Below are positions 47,787 through 58,570 of a stretch of DNA of 64,000 nt, in pieces. The stretch is from Blepharisma japonicum. Its lineage: Eukaryota > Ciliophora > Heterotrichea > Heterotrichida > Blepharismidae. The notes under the pieces are model-generated. The model was not told where the DNA came from and ran no database searches. It was given only the letters and a program-made list of their open reading frames with translations. The stretch spans positions 180,204 through 244,203 of the forward strand of contig CATKHK010000071.1 in NCBI GenBank assembly GCA_949751835.1, written 5' to 3'. A program made the translations under genes and the position numbers. Positions within the stretch are counted from its first letter, which is position 1; every line of letters begins with the position of its first letter.

Positions 47787-48610
47787 GTTAACTTAACATT
47801 TATTAAGTCAATCTTAATCTCAATCATAATACTTTCTGTCATTATTGTTTATTAAATTTTTGGAATCAAAAGCAAAACAGTGAAACTTAGAATATAGACG
47901 ATTAATTGGCATTGAAATTTTACTTTTGGAAAGAAATTTTAGAAGCAGAACTATAAATAGAGCAGATTAGTTCAAAAAAGAAGAAGAAGCATTCAAGATG
48001 TATAGTTGGTGTAAAATATATTAAATATAACCCAACTATTATCGATAAAAGTGTTTAAATATAAATTAGCTTCAACTTCTCTCGTTGGAATTTTATCAAC
48101 TGGATATTTAGAATTCTTAAATCTGCATCTGATTGAAATTTATTACTATTACTGATATCCTTTGAAAGAACCTGCTTTTAAATTATTTTAAAGGCTTTCA
48201 TTTGAAAAAAATGCAGATAAATAAAATTTGCAATATTTTTTGTGACATCTAATTTGATAAGGATCAAATCAATATAGGCTTTTTGAAGAAATTGATGTTT
48301 TGCACTAAGTTGGCAAGGCTTATGACTAATGTGAAGATGCAAATTGCCAGATTAATGAAACTAAATAGAAACTTTTGTGTTATTTTTAATTTTTTGACAT
48401 AAAATGGATTGGATTTCCTTTCATATTTTTAGATGCTATGCAACAAAAATAGTTATCTAATTTTAATTCAATTTTAAGTGATATAAACTAAATAGTAAAT
48501 GCCTAACGAATTCGTATTTATGAAGTAGATATTTAGCTATAATCATGATTAATTATTTATTTAATTGTTAATATTTGATTTTCAAGCTAAAGTTTTTATT
48601 ATTTCAAAGC
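47787..48610. other. Intergenic region with a possible gene remnant
   Basis: 824 bp between convergent genes. It is AT-rich, with one 8-bp inverted repeat (48002-48009 with 48032-48039). A 59-codon open frame on the minus strand at 48249-48428, ending in TAG, lacks an ATG and is listed separately. Confidence 0.45.
48249..48428 (-). pseudogene. Possible decayed or unresolved exon with one membrane segment
   Basis: The open frame (TGA as Trp once) contains a basic stretch then a hydrophobic run, FLFSFINLAICIFTLVIS, with codon use unlike the random AT-rich background (GCC, ATC, GTC and GCA codons). It has no ATG, the upstream frame is closed by TAA, and I find no 15- or 16-nt intron that would link it to an earlier exon. 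It may be a remnant or chance. Confidence 0.2.
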
Positions 48611-49390
48611 TTATAGTTTAGCTTCATTTTTCAAGTTTACTTCTTCTTCGACCTTTTGCTTTTTTCTTGGATGATCTTCACTCATGACTTTTCTAGCCTT
48701 TACGACAACGTTCTCAATGATAAGTGGCTCAATGTAATTAGCATCAAAGGGAGCGACTACTAAGAAAAAGCATCCGTTTCTAAAGTGCGATGTCACTTCT
48801 TTGACAACAATATTATTAAAAGTAATTAAGCAGTCTGACTCAGTTTCTATTGTGCCTCTCATTACTTTATCTCCTGAAGTGTTATTTATCAATAACTTAG
48901 CTGGCCTTTCTGTGGTAAATAACATAATTTTGAAGCGGACCGGCTTTGGTAATGAAACTTCGTTTCCTTCTAAATCCACTAATTTAGACACAAGGCAAAA
49001 TGCTCGCTCTTTATATACAGGATAAGGAATTGCGCTTAATAACTCAATTTTATATTGGAAATTCATGTGGTCTCCACAAATCATCGATAATAATTCCCAG
49101 CTATTAGTAGCTTCATTGCTTGGGATAATCACCGTTGAGTTGCTATTAGACCCTTTTAAGCCTCTTATTTCTTCTGAAACTTCGTTAATTTTTTCATTTG
49201 CCATTTGTGTTTGCTTTAATAGAAGAGTTATGATTTCAGCTTGCTGGCACATTGCCTGAGCTAATAGTGACAAATCTGAGCTTGTAAATGCAGCTTCTGA
49301 TGAATAGTTTTTCAATTTATTTATTTGAAACACCAATGCGCAACTACACTGGCCGTCTCCCACAGGACAAATATTGCTCCACTTACACAT
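48611..49390 (-). CDS. Unknown protein, possibly nuclear
   Basis: A complete 259-aa protein, ATG 49388-49390 to TAG, no intron. The N-terminus is rich in Cys (MCKWSNICPVGDGQCSC), which could bind a metal. Residues about 35-80 form a helix that may be coiled. The C-terminal half looks like a beta-sandwich: alternating hydrophobic strands with LVDLEGNEVSLPKPVRFKI and ITFNNIVVKEVTSHF. The tail HPRKKQKVEEE is a good nuclear localisation signal. The strand pattern with 'FRNGCFFLVV' recalls immunoglobulin-like DNA- or protein-binding folds, but I cannot assign a family. Its start codon sits in an 11-bp inverted repeat (see that entry). Confidence 0.7.
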   Translation of the reverse strand: MCKWSNICPVGDGQCSCALVFQINKLKNYSSEAAFTSSDLSLLAQAMCQQAEIITLLLKQTQMANEKINEVSEEIRGLKGSNSNSTVIIPSNEATNSWELLSMICGDHMNFQYKIELLSAIPYPVYKERAFCLVSKLVDLEGNEVSLPKPVRFKIMLFTTERPAKLLINNTSGDKVMRGTIETESDCLITFNNIVVKEVTSHFRNGCFFLVVAPFDANYIEPLIIENVVVKARKVMSEDHPRKKQKVEEEVNLKNEAKL

Positions 49391-49421
49391 TTCAAATGTC
49401 AGTAATGTCGATTTGAAATGT
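49387..49421 (-). repeat. Inverted repeat spanning a start codon
   Basis: ACATTTCAAAT (49387-49397) and ATTTGAAATGT (49411-49421) are perfect 11-base complements with a 13-base loop. The ATG of the minus-strand gene (49388-49390) lies in one arm, so the mRNA could pair over its own start codon if the 5' leader reaches 49421. Confidence 0.6.
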
Positions 49422-50250
49422 CTGGAATAAATGGCCTTATTCTCGTCCCTTTTAAGATAATATTAGCATAAGATTAAGTATTTTATAGCCAGAAAATTGC
49501 CAAATTGATGGAATAGCAATTAAGTGAAATGTAATAGGCTAAAAAAATTATTTTTCTGAATTAAATAGCTTTTATATTTTTGAAATTTTTGGAATAATAG
49601 GATTAGAATTTAGAAAAGAAATTTTAAATAAAGAAATTATGAAGACATAGAGAAAGCATACAAAAAATAAAAGATTTTGGTAAATATTAAGTCTGACTTA
49701 AAAATAATAATTTATTTTTTGCATTCAGAGGATTATTGAGGCGTAGCAAAATGGCTGATTAACACAATATTAATTGTGAGTCAGCTGAAAGTTAACTTTC
49801 AGCAAATATATTTTTGTTAGTTTAAAGATAAAAATTGTTTTTCTCTAAAGAATAAATTTGTGATTGGATTTTTGTGCATAGCTGTTCTTGCTATATGCTA
49901 AATAAAATCTCTTTGTTGAGAAATTTTGCTGGATAACTTATAAAGTTACAAGCTAAGCGCTCTCTATTGTATTTCTTACCATATTTTTGTCTCCAGTAGT
50001 CCATTATTTCGAGACTAATTTAATATGGAATTTCTTGAAGATGATTTTTCTTAAAAAACTATCTTCTTTTAAATTTGCTTAAATTGTAAGTATCAGAATC
50101 ATTAATTTATTAATGTTAATGCCTAGCATTTTGCTTTCTTTGAAAATGAATTAATTATTTTGGAATGCAAAATATTATTTTGTGAGTTATAAATATAGTA
50201 TTTTAAACCACTATATTTTAATATCGGCAGCTATATATAAACATTAATTA
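49422..50250. other. Intergenic region
   Basis: About 830 bp between two minus-strand genes. It is AT-rich with many in-frame stops on all frames. No RNA gene, repeat family or conserved exon is seen. Confidence 0.5.
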
Positions 50251-51822
50251 TTACAATGCCGAAAATTTAAAAGTTTTTGTTGTTTGGACTTTGCTTGTCA
50301 GGTCTCGTAAATTTTTAGTTACATAAACCATGTATTTATCAACTCTTTCAATCCCAATTATAGCAGATATCAGGTCTCTGAGATTAACCTTGTATTTTAT
50401 TTCATAGTTGTTTAATGAGCACTCACGAGTGAGCCTCTTTATTTCATTTTCTTGCATTTCAAGCAATTCGCTTCTCAGTTTTGCTAATATATTTTCTAAA
50501 ATCATAACTCCACTGATTCCTTCAGACCTTTCTTTTGATTTTTTCCCCATAACGGTTTCATCTTCATCGTAGATTTCTCAGATCAAGTTCATTCTTTTTG
50601 TGTGTTTATCTATTTTATATTCAGGCTTTTTCATTCTGATATTTTGTGTTAGTTTTGTTAATCTTTCTTGAATATTGTTCCATCTATTTCTCTCAGTAAA
50701 GGCTGGGATGCTTGATTTTCTTTCGGCTTGGGATAATAGAATTTCAGATTGCTCATCTATTTCTAAACTTTTTTTAGCGAGGAGATTTAGGGAATTAATA
50801 GCTAAAGTGTCTAAAAATCTCGGGAAATGTTCAGGCTGAGGGATTTCATTGATTTTTCATAAAGCTTTTATAATTCATTTGAGGCCTTCACTTCGAGTGT
50901 CTTTTCCTTCAATAAGAAGTTCGTAAAAATGTTTAGATTGTGCAGCTTGTACAGAATTTATTTGTTTTCTCAAAAGGCCTGCTTTGTCATCAAGCTCTTC
51001 AAGTTCGTCCGTTCGATTTTTTATTTCCTTCGAAATTTGCTCGATAATTAAATTAGTTTCAGCTTCTTTTCTATTCAACTCTTCCCTTCTATTTTGTTTT
51101 CTAGAAAGAATTGCTGCTATTTCTTCTTGATTTTTTCTTTTGTTTAACTTAGCCTTTCTTTCAGCTTCAGCAATATCATTTTTTCATTCTGAGTAAGCAT
51201 CTTGAACATTTTTCATTTCTTCTCTCATTTCCAAGCATTCTTTTCTTAATAATTCTCTCCTATCATTAACTTTCACATACTCTTTTTCTAATTCTATACA
51301 AATTTTCTTCAATTCGTCTTCATAGCTTTTATTAAATTTTGATTTTTCTTTATTTTCAAACTCTTCTTGCTTTTTTATTAATCTCATTTCAACTGTCTCT
51401 TGCACTTGTCCAAAGGAGTTTTTCGGCGTGATTTTATTTAAAGATGACGATGATCTTTCTTTGGATTTTCTTAATGATAAATGCTGCTCAACGAGATCTG
51501 CATGACTAAGTCTCCGTTTTAGTCTTTGCTGAGCTTCAATTAAATTTTCGATTGTTTCAATTCCTCGGACGTTTTCTTCTCATTTTTCTAATGAACCTAC
51601 AGCTTCTTTTTCGCCATCTTCACTTTGAAAGCGTCGAGCTCTTCTTGTTGTTTGGGCCAAAGCTATGGCTTTCGGATTGAATTTTTCTGATGATACTCGC
51701 AGGCTTGAGAGAGGATTTGAACGAATCGCAGTCCTGGAATCAATATTTTGCTGACTTAAATTCGGTAGAGAAGAACGCTTAGGAAAATCAGCGGAACTTG
51801 ATCTTAACGCAAAAATATTCAT
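50251..51822 (-). CDS. Coiled-coil protein of unknown function
   Basis: A 523-aa protein in one frame, ATG 51820-51822 to TAA, no intron, with TGA read as Trp at several sites. The first 80 residues are Ser- and Arg-rich and likely disordered. Residues about 105-285 are strongly helical with Lys/Glu heptads (ELKKICIELEKEYVKVNDRR; EQISKEIKNRTDELEELDDK), predicted to form a coiled coil. The C-terminal about 200 residues are helical and more varied, with the segment PEYKIDKHTKRMNLIWEIYD and a final helical bundle. I recognise no family. A cytoskeletal role is possible but unproven. Confidence 0.75.
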
Positions 51823-51979
51823 TTTTATTAGATGAAACCTTCGCTAAATGAAAAATACTCTAATCAAAGATTATTGAAGTAGATTAAATAAGAAATAATC
51901 GAATAATAAGTAAAATTGATAAGATTTTAATTAAAAATTTTATTGAAGTCTTCAACAAATTTAAAAAATTGTTACACTG

Positions 51980-52387
51980 TTAATGAGGTGTTAAAAATTC
52001 CAATGAATATTTATTTTCTAAATATTTTTCTGCCCTTTCCCAATTGAAGCGTCTATAGGTGATATTTTTATGGACTGCCCATTGCCTTAGCTTAGTTTTA
52101 TGCTCAGGAATCCATCTTCTCCTTTCTTTTTGTTTCATGTCACGTTCTGTATATAGACTCATAGGATTCCTATGGACACTGATTGGAGGAAATATAGACT
52201 CGCTGGCAGCGTTCGTCAGTTTTCTTTCCTTGCTTTTATTCGATTTAATTATAGGCTTTGGAGTTTGACTATTAGATGCAAAAATAGATGCAAGCTCAGC
52301 TTTAGTTTGAGAGAGTCTTTCTAATAAATCATAACTCCCTTCGGATGGTTTTGACACATGAAACTTTTTTGAGGTATTTTTTCTCAT
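51980..52387 (-). CDS. Small basic unknown protein
   Basis: A 135-aa protein, ATG 52385-52387 to TAA, no intron. It is highly basic, with no membrane segment. The second half has the charged, Trp-containing stretch MKQKERRRWIPEHKTKLRQW followed by NITYRRFNWERAEKYLENKY, which looks like an ordered helical motif. The first half is Ser/Lys-rich and probably disordered. All Trp codons are TGG. I recognise no family. It lies 38 bp from the stop of the PKG-like gene upstream of it on the same strand. Confidence 0.6.
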   Translation of the reverse strand: MRKNTSKKFHVSKPSEGSYDLLERLSQTKAELASIFASNSQTPKPIIKSNKSKERKLTNAASESIFPPISVHRNPMSLYTERDMKQKERRRWIPEHKTKLRQWAVHKNITYRRFNWERAEKYLENKYSLEFLTPH

Positions 52388-52425
52388 ATTTATCTAGCAC
52401 CTATTATATTAATTATACAAATTGA

Positions 52426-55020
52426 TTAAAAATCATTATCCCAGCCTATATGCAGACTTGGCTCTCTATCATATATTTTTGATTTAATTGGGTCGCTTAT
52501 CTCTTCAGCTTCAAAAACTTCGTACATATTCTTTGGGTTGCTGAGTGCTTCTTCAATCTCATTGTCTAAATCAATAAATCTTGGAACAAAAGGCATTTTC
52601 AAGGCTTTTGTTCTTAGTCGATCCCAATTTAAATTTTCAAATCATCTATTACATTTAAATGCTTTGGTCCCACCTCCAGTCCGAGCGGATGGATTTTTAT
52701 TAAGTAGCTGCTGTATTAAAGGTTTAGCCGAATTCGTTTGAAGCACAGAAGAAGGATATGAAATTCTGTGCTCAAGAATTTTCTCATAGATGGAATGTGG
52801 ATCAATTTCATCTTCTCCAAATGGGACTTTTCCATATAAAAGTTCGTATAAAACAATCCCTAAGCTTCACCAATCAGCATTGAAGCTGTAGCCAGAACCC
52901 AAAATTACCTCTGGGGCCATATAATGAGGAGAACCGATTGTGGTATAAGTTCTTCCATTAATAATTTTTGCAGCTGAAAAATCAATTAACACTGGATATC
53001 CTTCTTCATCAATAATTATATTTTCTGGCTTCAAATTTCTGAATATAATATTCCTCTCATGCAGATACTCAAAAATTAATGCAACTGAAGCGCTTAAATA
53101 TTTTGCATGTATTTCACTCACAAGCTGAATTTCTTTTAGAACGCAAAAAAGATCCTTTCCTTTTATATATTCTGATATGAAATACACTCTCCAATCATCT
53201 TTAACTGTAGATACAATATTGATAAGCATTGAATGGTTCACTTGTAATGCAATTTCTCTTTCCATTTGCAAGTTCATTTGAATCCCGAGCTTTTCAATTT
53301 TTTCTTTTAGTAAAGCTTTAACAGAATACAATCTATTCCTAGCTCGATCAGCCATAAGAAAAGCATTACCAAACATAGACTTCCCCAAAGGTTTAATAAT
53401 TGTTAAATCATTCAAAGAAATAGAAATTTCTTGTAATTCAATTCGATGCTCAATTCTAGCTCTAATTTCATCACTAATGATATCTAAAAAAATATTTTTT
53501 CCAATCATTCAACATATAACTGGCCCATCAGCTTGTATAGAAGCTGATCTAGTTGTACCATAAATTAATGCTCTCTCGCCAAAATAGTCATATTTCGTAA
53601 TTGTTCTTATTCTTTTATTTCCTTTTCTACATACAACTTTTCCTGATTTTATAATATAAAAGTACTCTCCTGGGCGATTTTCCAAAATAATAGAATCTCT
53701 ATCATTAAAATACATGACATTTAATGAATTTTTCAATGCTTGATGTTTAGTAACACTAAGGCCTGTGAATAAAAACACATTATCCAAAATCACTTTAAGA
53801 TCATTTGCTGCTGTAATTTCTTTAAGATCTCCTTCTATGCATTTTTCAATCATTGCTTTTGAAATTTCTGAGACATCAGTTTCAATTTCTGCTATAACAT
53901 CGTCAATAAAATCACAGTTAGGCGTAACTAATAAATCTCTATCGCCTATACAGGTTAAATTTCCATATTTTCTACCTGATAATGAAATTGCTGACCCTCT
54001 TAATACAATATAAAGGTTTACCCCTTTTTTCGTTCCTTTTGGGATAATTAATGCTCCAGGTTGATATCTGGTGGTTTTCATATCTTCAAGCAATTTTTCA
54101 ATCTGACTCTTGTTTAATGCTGACAAAACTTGGCTACCTTCAATTGCAATTCTTATAGAATTTTTATATATTATTTGTTGTAAGCTCTCTCCCAAAATTT
54201 CAAACAAACTTTGGCAGCTTATAGACACAACTTTTACGTCTCCAACGGCTGTTATTGTTGCTGATCTTGAATGATCATAAAGCTCTGATAATTCTCCAAA
54301 ATAGTCCCCTTTGACTAGATGCCTCACTTCGACATCATTTTTGCTGCAAGCTACTATGCCTTCTTTTATTATATAAAACAAAGTTCCATAGTCGCCTTCC
54401 CTTACGATTTTTTGTCCGTTTCCTCATCTTTGCGTACTAAGCGATGCCAAAATACGGTCTTTTTGAGCTTGAGTTAATGATTTGAAGATCGAGATGTTGT
54501 CAATAAACTTTTTATTTTCCTCATGGCCTAATAAATTTACTCTCCGAACTGCATCTTTAAATGTATCGCGATCAACTCCTCATAGGTGGCATTTTTCGAT
54601 TGAAATTATTGAAGCAGTTCGAGGTCTTGAATCAAGTAGCGCTAATTCTCCAAATCCAAAGCCAGGAAATATTATATTTTTTTTCGTTCCATTCATGACC
54701 ACCTCAAGTCTTCCACTTGCCAATATATAAAATGACTGGCCAGGCTTTCCCTCTTCAAAAACATACTCTCTTGGGCCTATTGTATAATGTTTCATTGCTC
54801 TAGCTACTTCAAATCTAGAATCCTCATCTAAACCTTTCAAAATAAAGTGATTCGCTAAGGCATTCATTATCATTTTCATGTCTTCTTCTGTTTTAAATCT
54901 TTCTTCAACATCCGCAGTTGCAACTTCTTGATTTTCATCACCAATTGAAGTGCTCTTATGCTTTCTTGAGATTAAAAGGTTGTCTCTTCTAGATACCAAA
55001 TTAGTGCATCCATTTCCCAT
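52426..55020 (-). CDS. PKG-like protein with four CNB domains and a predicted inactive kinase domain
   Basis: An 864-aa protein, ATG 55018-55020 to TAA, no intron, TGA as Trp at several sites. MGNGC at the N-terminus could be myristoylated and palmitoylated. Four CNB repeats follow: CNB1 with FGELALLDSRPRTAS (123-137), CNB2 with FGELSELYDHSRSAT (about 241), CNB3 degenerate (about 305-420), and CNB4 with FGERALIYGTTRSAS (about 480); 1, 2 and 4 keep the Glu and Arg that bind cGMP or cAMP. The AGC-type kinase domain (about 540-795) keeps the ATP-site Lys568 but has LGKSMFG for the Gly loop, FRN (Asn662) where HRD/YRD is expected, and DFS for DFG. Loss of the catalytic Asp predicts a pseudokinase. 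The C-terminal AGC tail is present. Confidence 0.92.
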
Positions 55021-55425
55021 TTTATTTATAATTGATGAATATTTTATGGAATTAGATTATCTTATATGGAAGATATGGCTAGAGTCTATATAAGTGGATA
55101 TCCCTTAATTTGGTGAAATAATAATATTAAATAAAAATAAAATAACAAAGAAAAAATTAGCTAGCAACTTTAAGAAATGATGCACATTTTCAGAGTTTAT
55201 AATTTTGAAGAAATCATAGTGTAAGCATAAGTGTGATGATAAACATGAAAAATTACTTTTATATTAGAAAAGAGATTGATTTAATATTATAATTATCTTT
55301 AATTTAGAGCATAATGAAATGAGATCTTGTATAATAATCTGATGCAAATAATAGAAATCATTTTAAATGGAGAATATATAGAATAGGACTCATGCTAAGT
55401 TAATTATGTAATAAATAAAAATCCT
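55021..55425. other. Intergenic region
   Basis: 405 bp between two minus-strand genes, AT-rich, no recognisable element. Confidence 0.5.
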
Positions 55426-55833
55426 TTATAATCCAAAATCTACTTCATTTTTGGCACTTTGGTTTCGAACTTTATAAACATTGCTTCCAGTTGTTTTCCA
55501 CGACCTTCCATCCATCCTTAATATCTGTCTATGGTCAGATCTCTTATAAACAAGTGATATATTAGAAAAGACTCCTGTATAAAGCTGTCTGAATGCAGGT
55601 TTCTTAAATGTCTGTAAACTATTGAGCCTTGTCAATGATTTTCTCTTTATCAAGCTATTCGTAGTCATTGGTCTTGATAAAAGTCCTGTTGATCTTTTGG
55701 TATTAGATAGATTTGTAAAAGACATTGTTTGGTAATGAATTTTATTCCTGAAATTTGCTCTGGAATGAGAGTCCCTTTCTTCTTCCCACATTTCCAGTTG
55801 CTGGAATTTTGATTCAAGCGATAAGATATTCAT
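55426..55833 (-). CDS. Small basic unknown protein
   Basis: A 135-aa protein, ATG 55831-55833 to TAA, no intron. It is basic and rich in Ser, Asn and Arg with no membrane span. The N-terminus MNILSLESKFQQLEMWEEER is a short amphipathic helix; the rest looks mostly disordered, with a more ordered piece RQLYTGVFSNISLVYKRSD. I recognise no family. A clean start and stop and even composition support a real gene, but support is otherwise weak. Confidence 0.55.
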   Translation of the reverse strand: MNILSLESKFQQLEMWEEERDSHSRANFRNKIHYQTMSFTNLSNTKRSTGLLSRPMTTNSLIKRKSLTRLNSLQTFKKPAFRQLYTGVFSNISLVYKRSDHRQILRMDGRSWKTTGSNVYKVRNQSAKNEVDFGL

Positions 55834-55929
55834 ATCAGTTATTTTTCAATAAAATAATATATAACAGAAATAAACTAGATCTTTAATTATTTTTCTCTTA
55901 AATAATCTTTATTTTCCTGTTTTGCAGTC

Positions 55930-56994
55930 TTAATCTATAATAGAATTTCTTGAGCTAACTTGTGCACTGAAAATAAATTCTTTATTTACAGATTCATTTT
56001 TATTAACAACTGATCCTCATGGGCTTTCATTAAAGTCTTTAACAATAACACTTTCATTAATATTCTCAATCTCCTCATCTTCGCTCTCTCTTTCACTGTG
56101 TCTTGAGTTTTTATATTTTTCAATATTGACCAAAGAATTAGCTACAAGCTGAGATAAAATTTTATTTCCTAGCGAATTTCTTATAAAAGGATGATTTAAT
56201 AGCTCTTTTGAGCTAGGCCTTTCTTGAAAGTTTACTATCAAACATTCATGAACAAAATCGTTGAATTCTTGAGACCATTTTTCGGGCTCAAACAATCCTT
56301 GAGCAGGGTTTCGTTGAACTGCTTGCAGAACTCTAATAGGATGAAGATGAGAATAAGGTGGCTGACCCTCAGCCATTTCAATAGCAGTAATCCCTAATGA
56401 CCAAATATCAGTTTTATGATTATAGCTTGTCTTAGAAACCACCTCAGGAGACATTCATAAGGGAGTCCCAATTAATGTTTCATTTTTAGTGTTCTTGCTC
56501 AAAACATGGGCAGAAACTCCAAAGTCACAAAGCTTAGCGACTCCTCTATGATCTATTAGAATATTTGCAGCCTTGATATCCCGATGTATTTTATTATTTT
56601 CATGCAAATAATTCAATCCTTTTAAAACAGCCTGGCAGATGCTCGAAATTTGTTGCTCATTTAACGGTGATTTATTGACTTTAATTAAATCTGCAACACT
56701 TCCAGCAATGCAGTATTCAATTATCATTCATAGCTCATCATCTTTTATATAAGATCCAATATATCCAACGATGTTTGGATGGCTTAATTGTTTCATAATC
56801 GAAATTTCTGTTTTTAATGAATCAATGTCATCGCCAATAGGGATTATTTTTATTGCTACTCGACTTCCTGTTAGCTTGTGGATGCCCCGAAATACAGATC
56901 CGTATGCACCTTCACCAATTTTGTCTCAGAGAAAAAACATTTCCTCAGGATCTTCATAATTAGATACTATGTCTTGCAAATCTAAAAAATTCAT
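55930..56994 (-). CDS. STE20/GCK-type (MST-like) Ser/Thr kinase
   Basis: A 354-aa protein, ATG 56992-56994 to TAA, no intron, with TGA as Trp at several positions. The kinase domain covers about residues 20-275. The Gly loop is IGEGAYGSVFRG, the ATP-site Lys is K49 in VAIK, the catalytic loop HRDIKAANI has Asp139, and DFG is at 157-159. The activation segment TLIGTPLWMSPEV is the STE20 consensus, followed by DIWSLGITAIEMAEGQPPY. The HRDIKAANI form and this signature place it in the GCK/MST branch. The 80-residue acidic tail lacks a clear SARAH domain, so it is not a full MST1/2. All catalytic residues are present, in contrast to the PKG-like neighbour. Such kinases often act upstream of NDR/LATS or MAP kinases. 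Confidence 0.93.
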
Positions 56995-58570
56995 AATTAT
57001 TATAAATGAGATATACCAGAGATGAAATATATAAAAGCAAGCTAGTTTATTTCCATTTAATATTCTAATATTTTAAATATATTGGATTAAAGAAAGAATA
57101 GGTTAAATTTTTATTTAATAGAAATCAATTTCTTAATAAAATAATCATAGAGTGGATTGCATCCATTATAGGTAATTTTCTTTGGGGTGGCTGAGGATTA
57201 CGAGGCGGATTCCTTACAATATCCAAGGATGAGACGTTAGAAATCATTTTCACCAGCAAGAATAGAATAAGCATTGAGAATAATATAAATTATAATGAGC
57301 CATATTAAAATATCAGTAAGCTAAATCAAATAATAGCTTTACAATATATTAAAAAATTCTATTTATATAGGGTAAGATTAAATAGATAGCCAGACATTAG
57401 TAGGATAAAAAAGTAGCAATGCATGTTATTTCCTAAGGCATCAGCTTTGATAATTCAAAATTTGCTATGTTCACCTCTTAATTTTATAAATCTAAAATAT
57501 AATATCAATGTTTTTATTATCTTTCAAAAATATGTGATTTTCTCGGAAATTCCTACGATAAATATTTGGTAAGACTGTAAAAGAAGATTTTTTAAAAAAA
57601 GCTAAAAAAATTTCAAAATTAGCAAAAGTTGTAATCAAAAAGGAAAATGCTGCAAAAGCAATTAACAAAAATAAAAAAATATAAAATCAAGCGTCACATA
57701 GTGTATGAGCGCAAATAATAAAGGATCATAAATTTATTAGAGATGGTCAATCTATGGATTAGAGATAATAATTTTAGCGTAAGTATTTTAACTTTCTAGG
57801 CATCTCTTTTTTTAAGATTGATTATCTCATATCTAATAGAATTATAAATCTTTTATTATTAGAAGCATATATTAGTGGCTTTTAATTTACTAATTTTTGC
57901 TTTTTTTTACTGTTTTGCTACTGTTTTTATAGGAAAATAAATTTCATTTTTCTCATTTGATTTTAAAGCTCATTTAGAATTTTATACAAAATCTAGTGGT
58001 TATATAATACAAATCATGCAAACAATAAATTACTTTTCTTACCGACAAATTAATTACTAATTCTTAGTATAAGAGATAGTCTTAGCTAATTGTATAAGGC
58101 TATTTAAAACAATTTTTATTGTATTAAAATTCAAAATGTCAGTATAAGAAATGAATTCACCTTTGCACCTTATCTTTCTTATAAATTTAATTTTCTTAAA
58201 TTAAGTATAATAAACTCATACTTTTATTTTGATGAATCTATCTCAAAACTTTCTTAACAATTCAAATAATAGAAGTAGCTAAACCATTTCTAATAATAAA
58301 TATCTTTAATAAAAAATACTCTAATTTTTCCCTAATATTGAAAATTCTAGCTAAGGATCCCACATATTTTCAAATAAATGAAATTTGATATTTTACAAAC
58401 CTATTAATAAAAGCTTCTTCATGAAATTATATATTCAATTAAATTATGATCAATACGAACTAATCCTTAGATTAATATTTATTCTTATTATTTGAGAACA
58501 GAATAAAAATTGCTTGCTAATTAAGCACAAAAAGAAACCATATTTAATCTATCTGTAACTGTCAATATAA
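56995..58570. other. Largest gene-free region
   Basis: 1,576 bp between two divergent genes, very AT-rich and closed in all frames over most of its length. The one exception is a GC-richer island at about 57184-57260, listed separately. No transposon ORF, terminal repeat or tRNA is supported. Confidence 0.5.
57065..57247 (-). other. GC-richer island; small ORF or RNA, unresolved
   Basis: A patch of about 75 bp (57184-57260) stands out from its AT-rich surroundings. On the minus strand an ATG at 57245-57247 opens a 60-codon frame (TGA as Trp once) with a proline-rich start (VRNPPRNPQPPQRKLPIMD) and TAG stop at 57065-57067. On the + strand the same bases look loosely tRNA-like (GGTGGCTGAG... 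with GGAT/ATCC), but no full cloverleaf forms. A further frame upstream encodes one hydrophobic segment. I cannot tell which, if any, is functional. Confidence 0.2.

Noticed and set aside
57184-57260. tRNA gene
   Set aside because: A TGGCTGAG-like box and a short stem are present, but there is no seven-pair acceptor stem and the T-loop consensus is missing.
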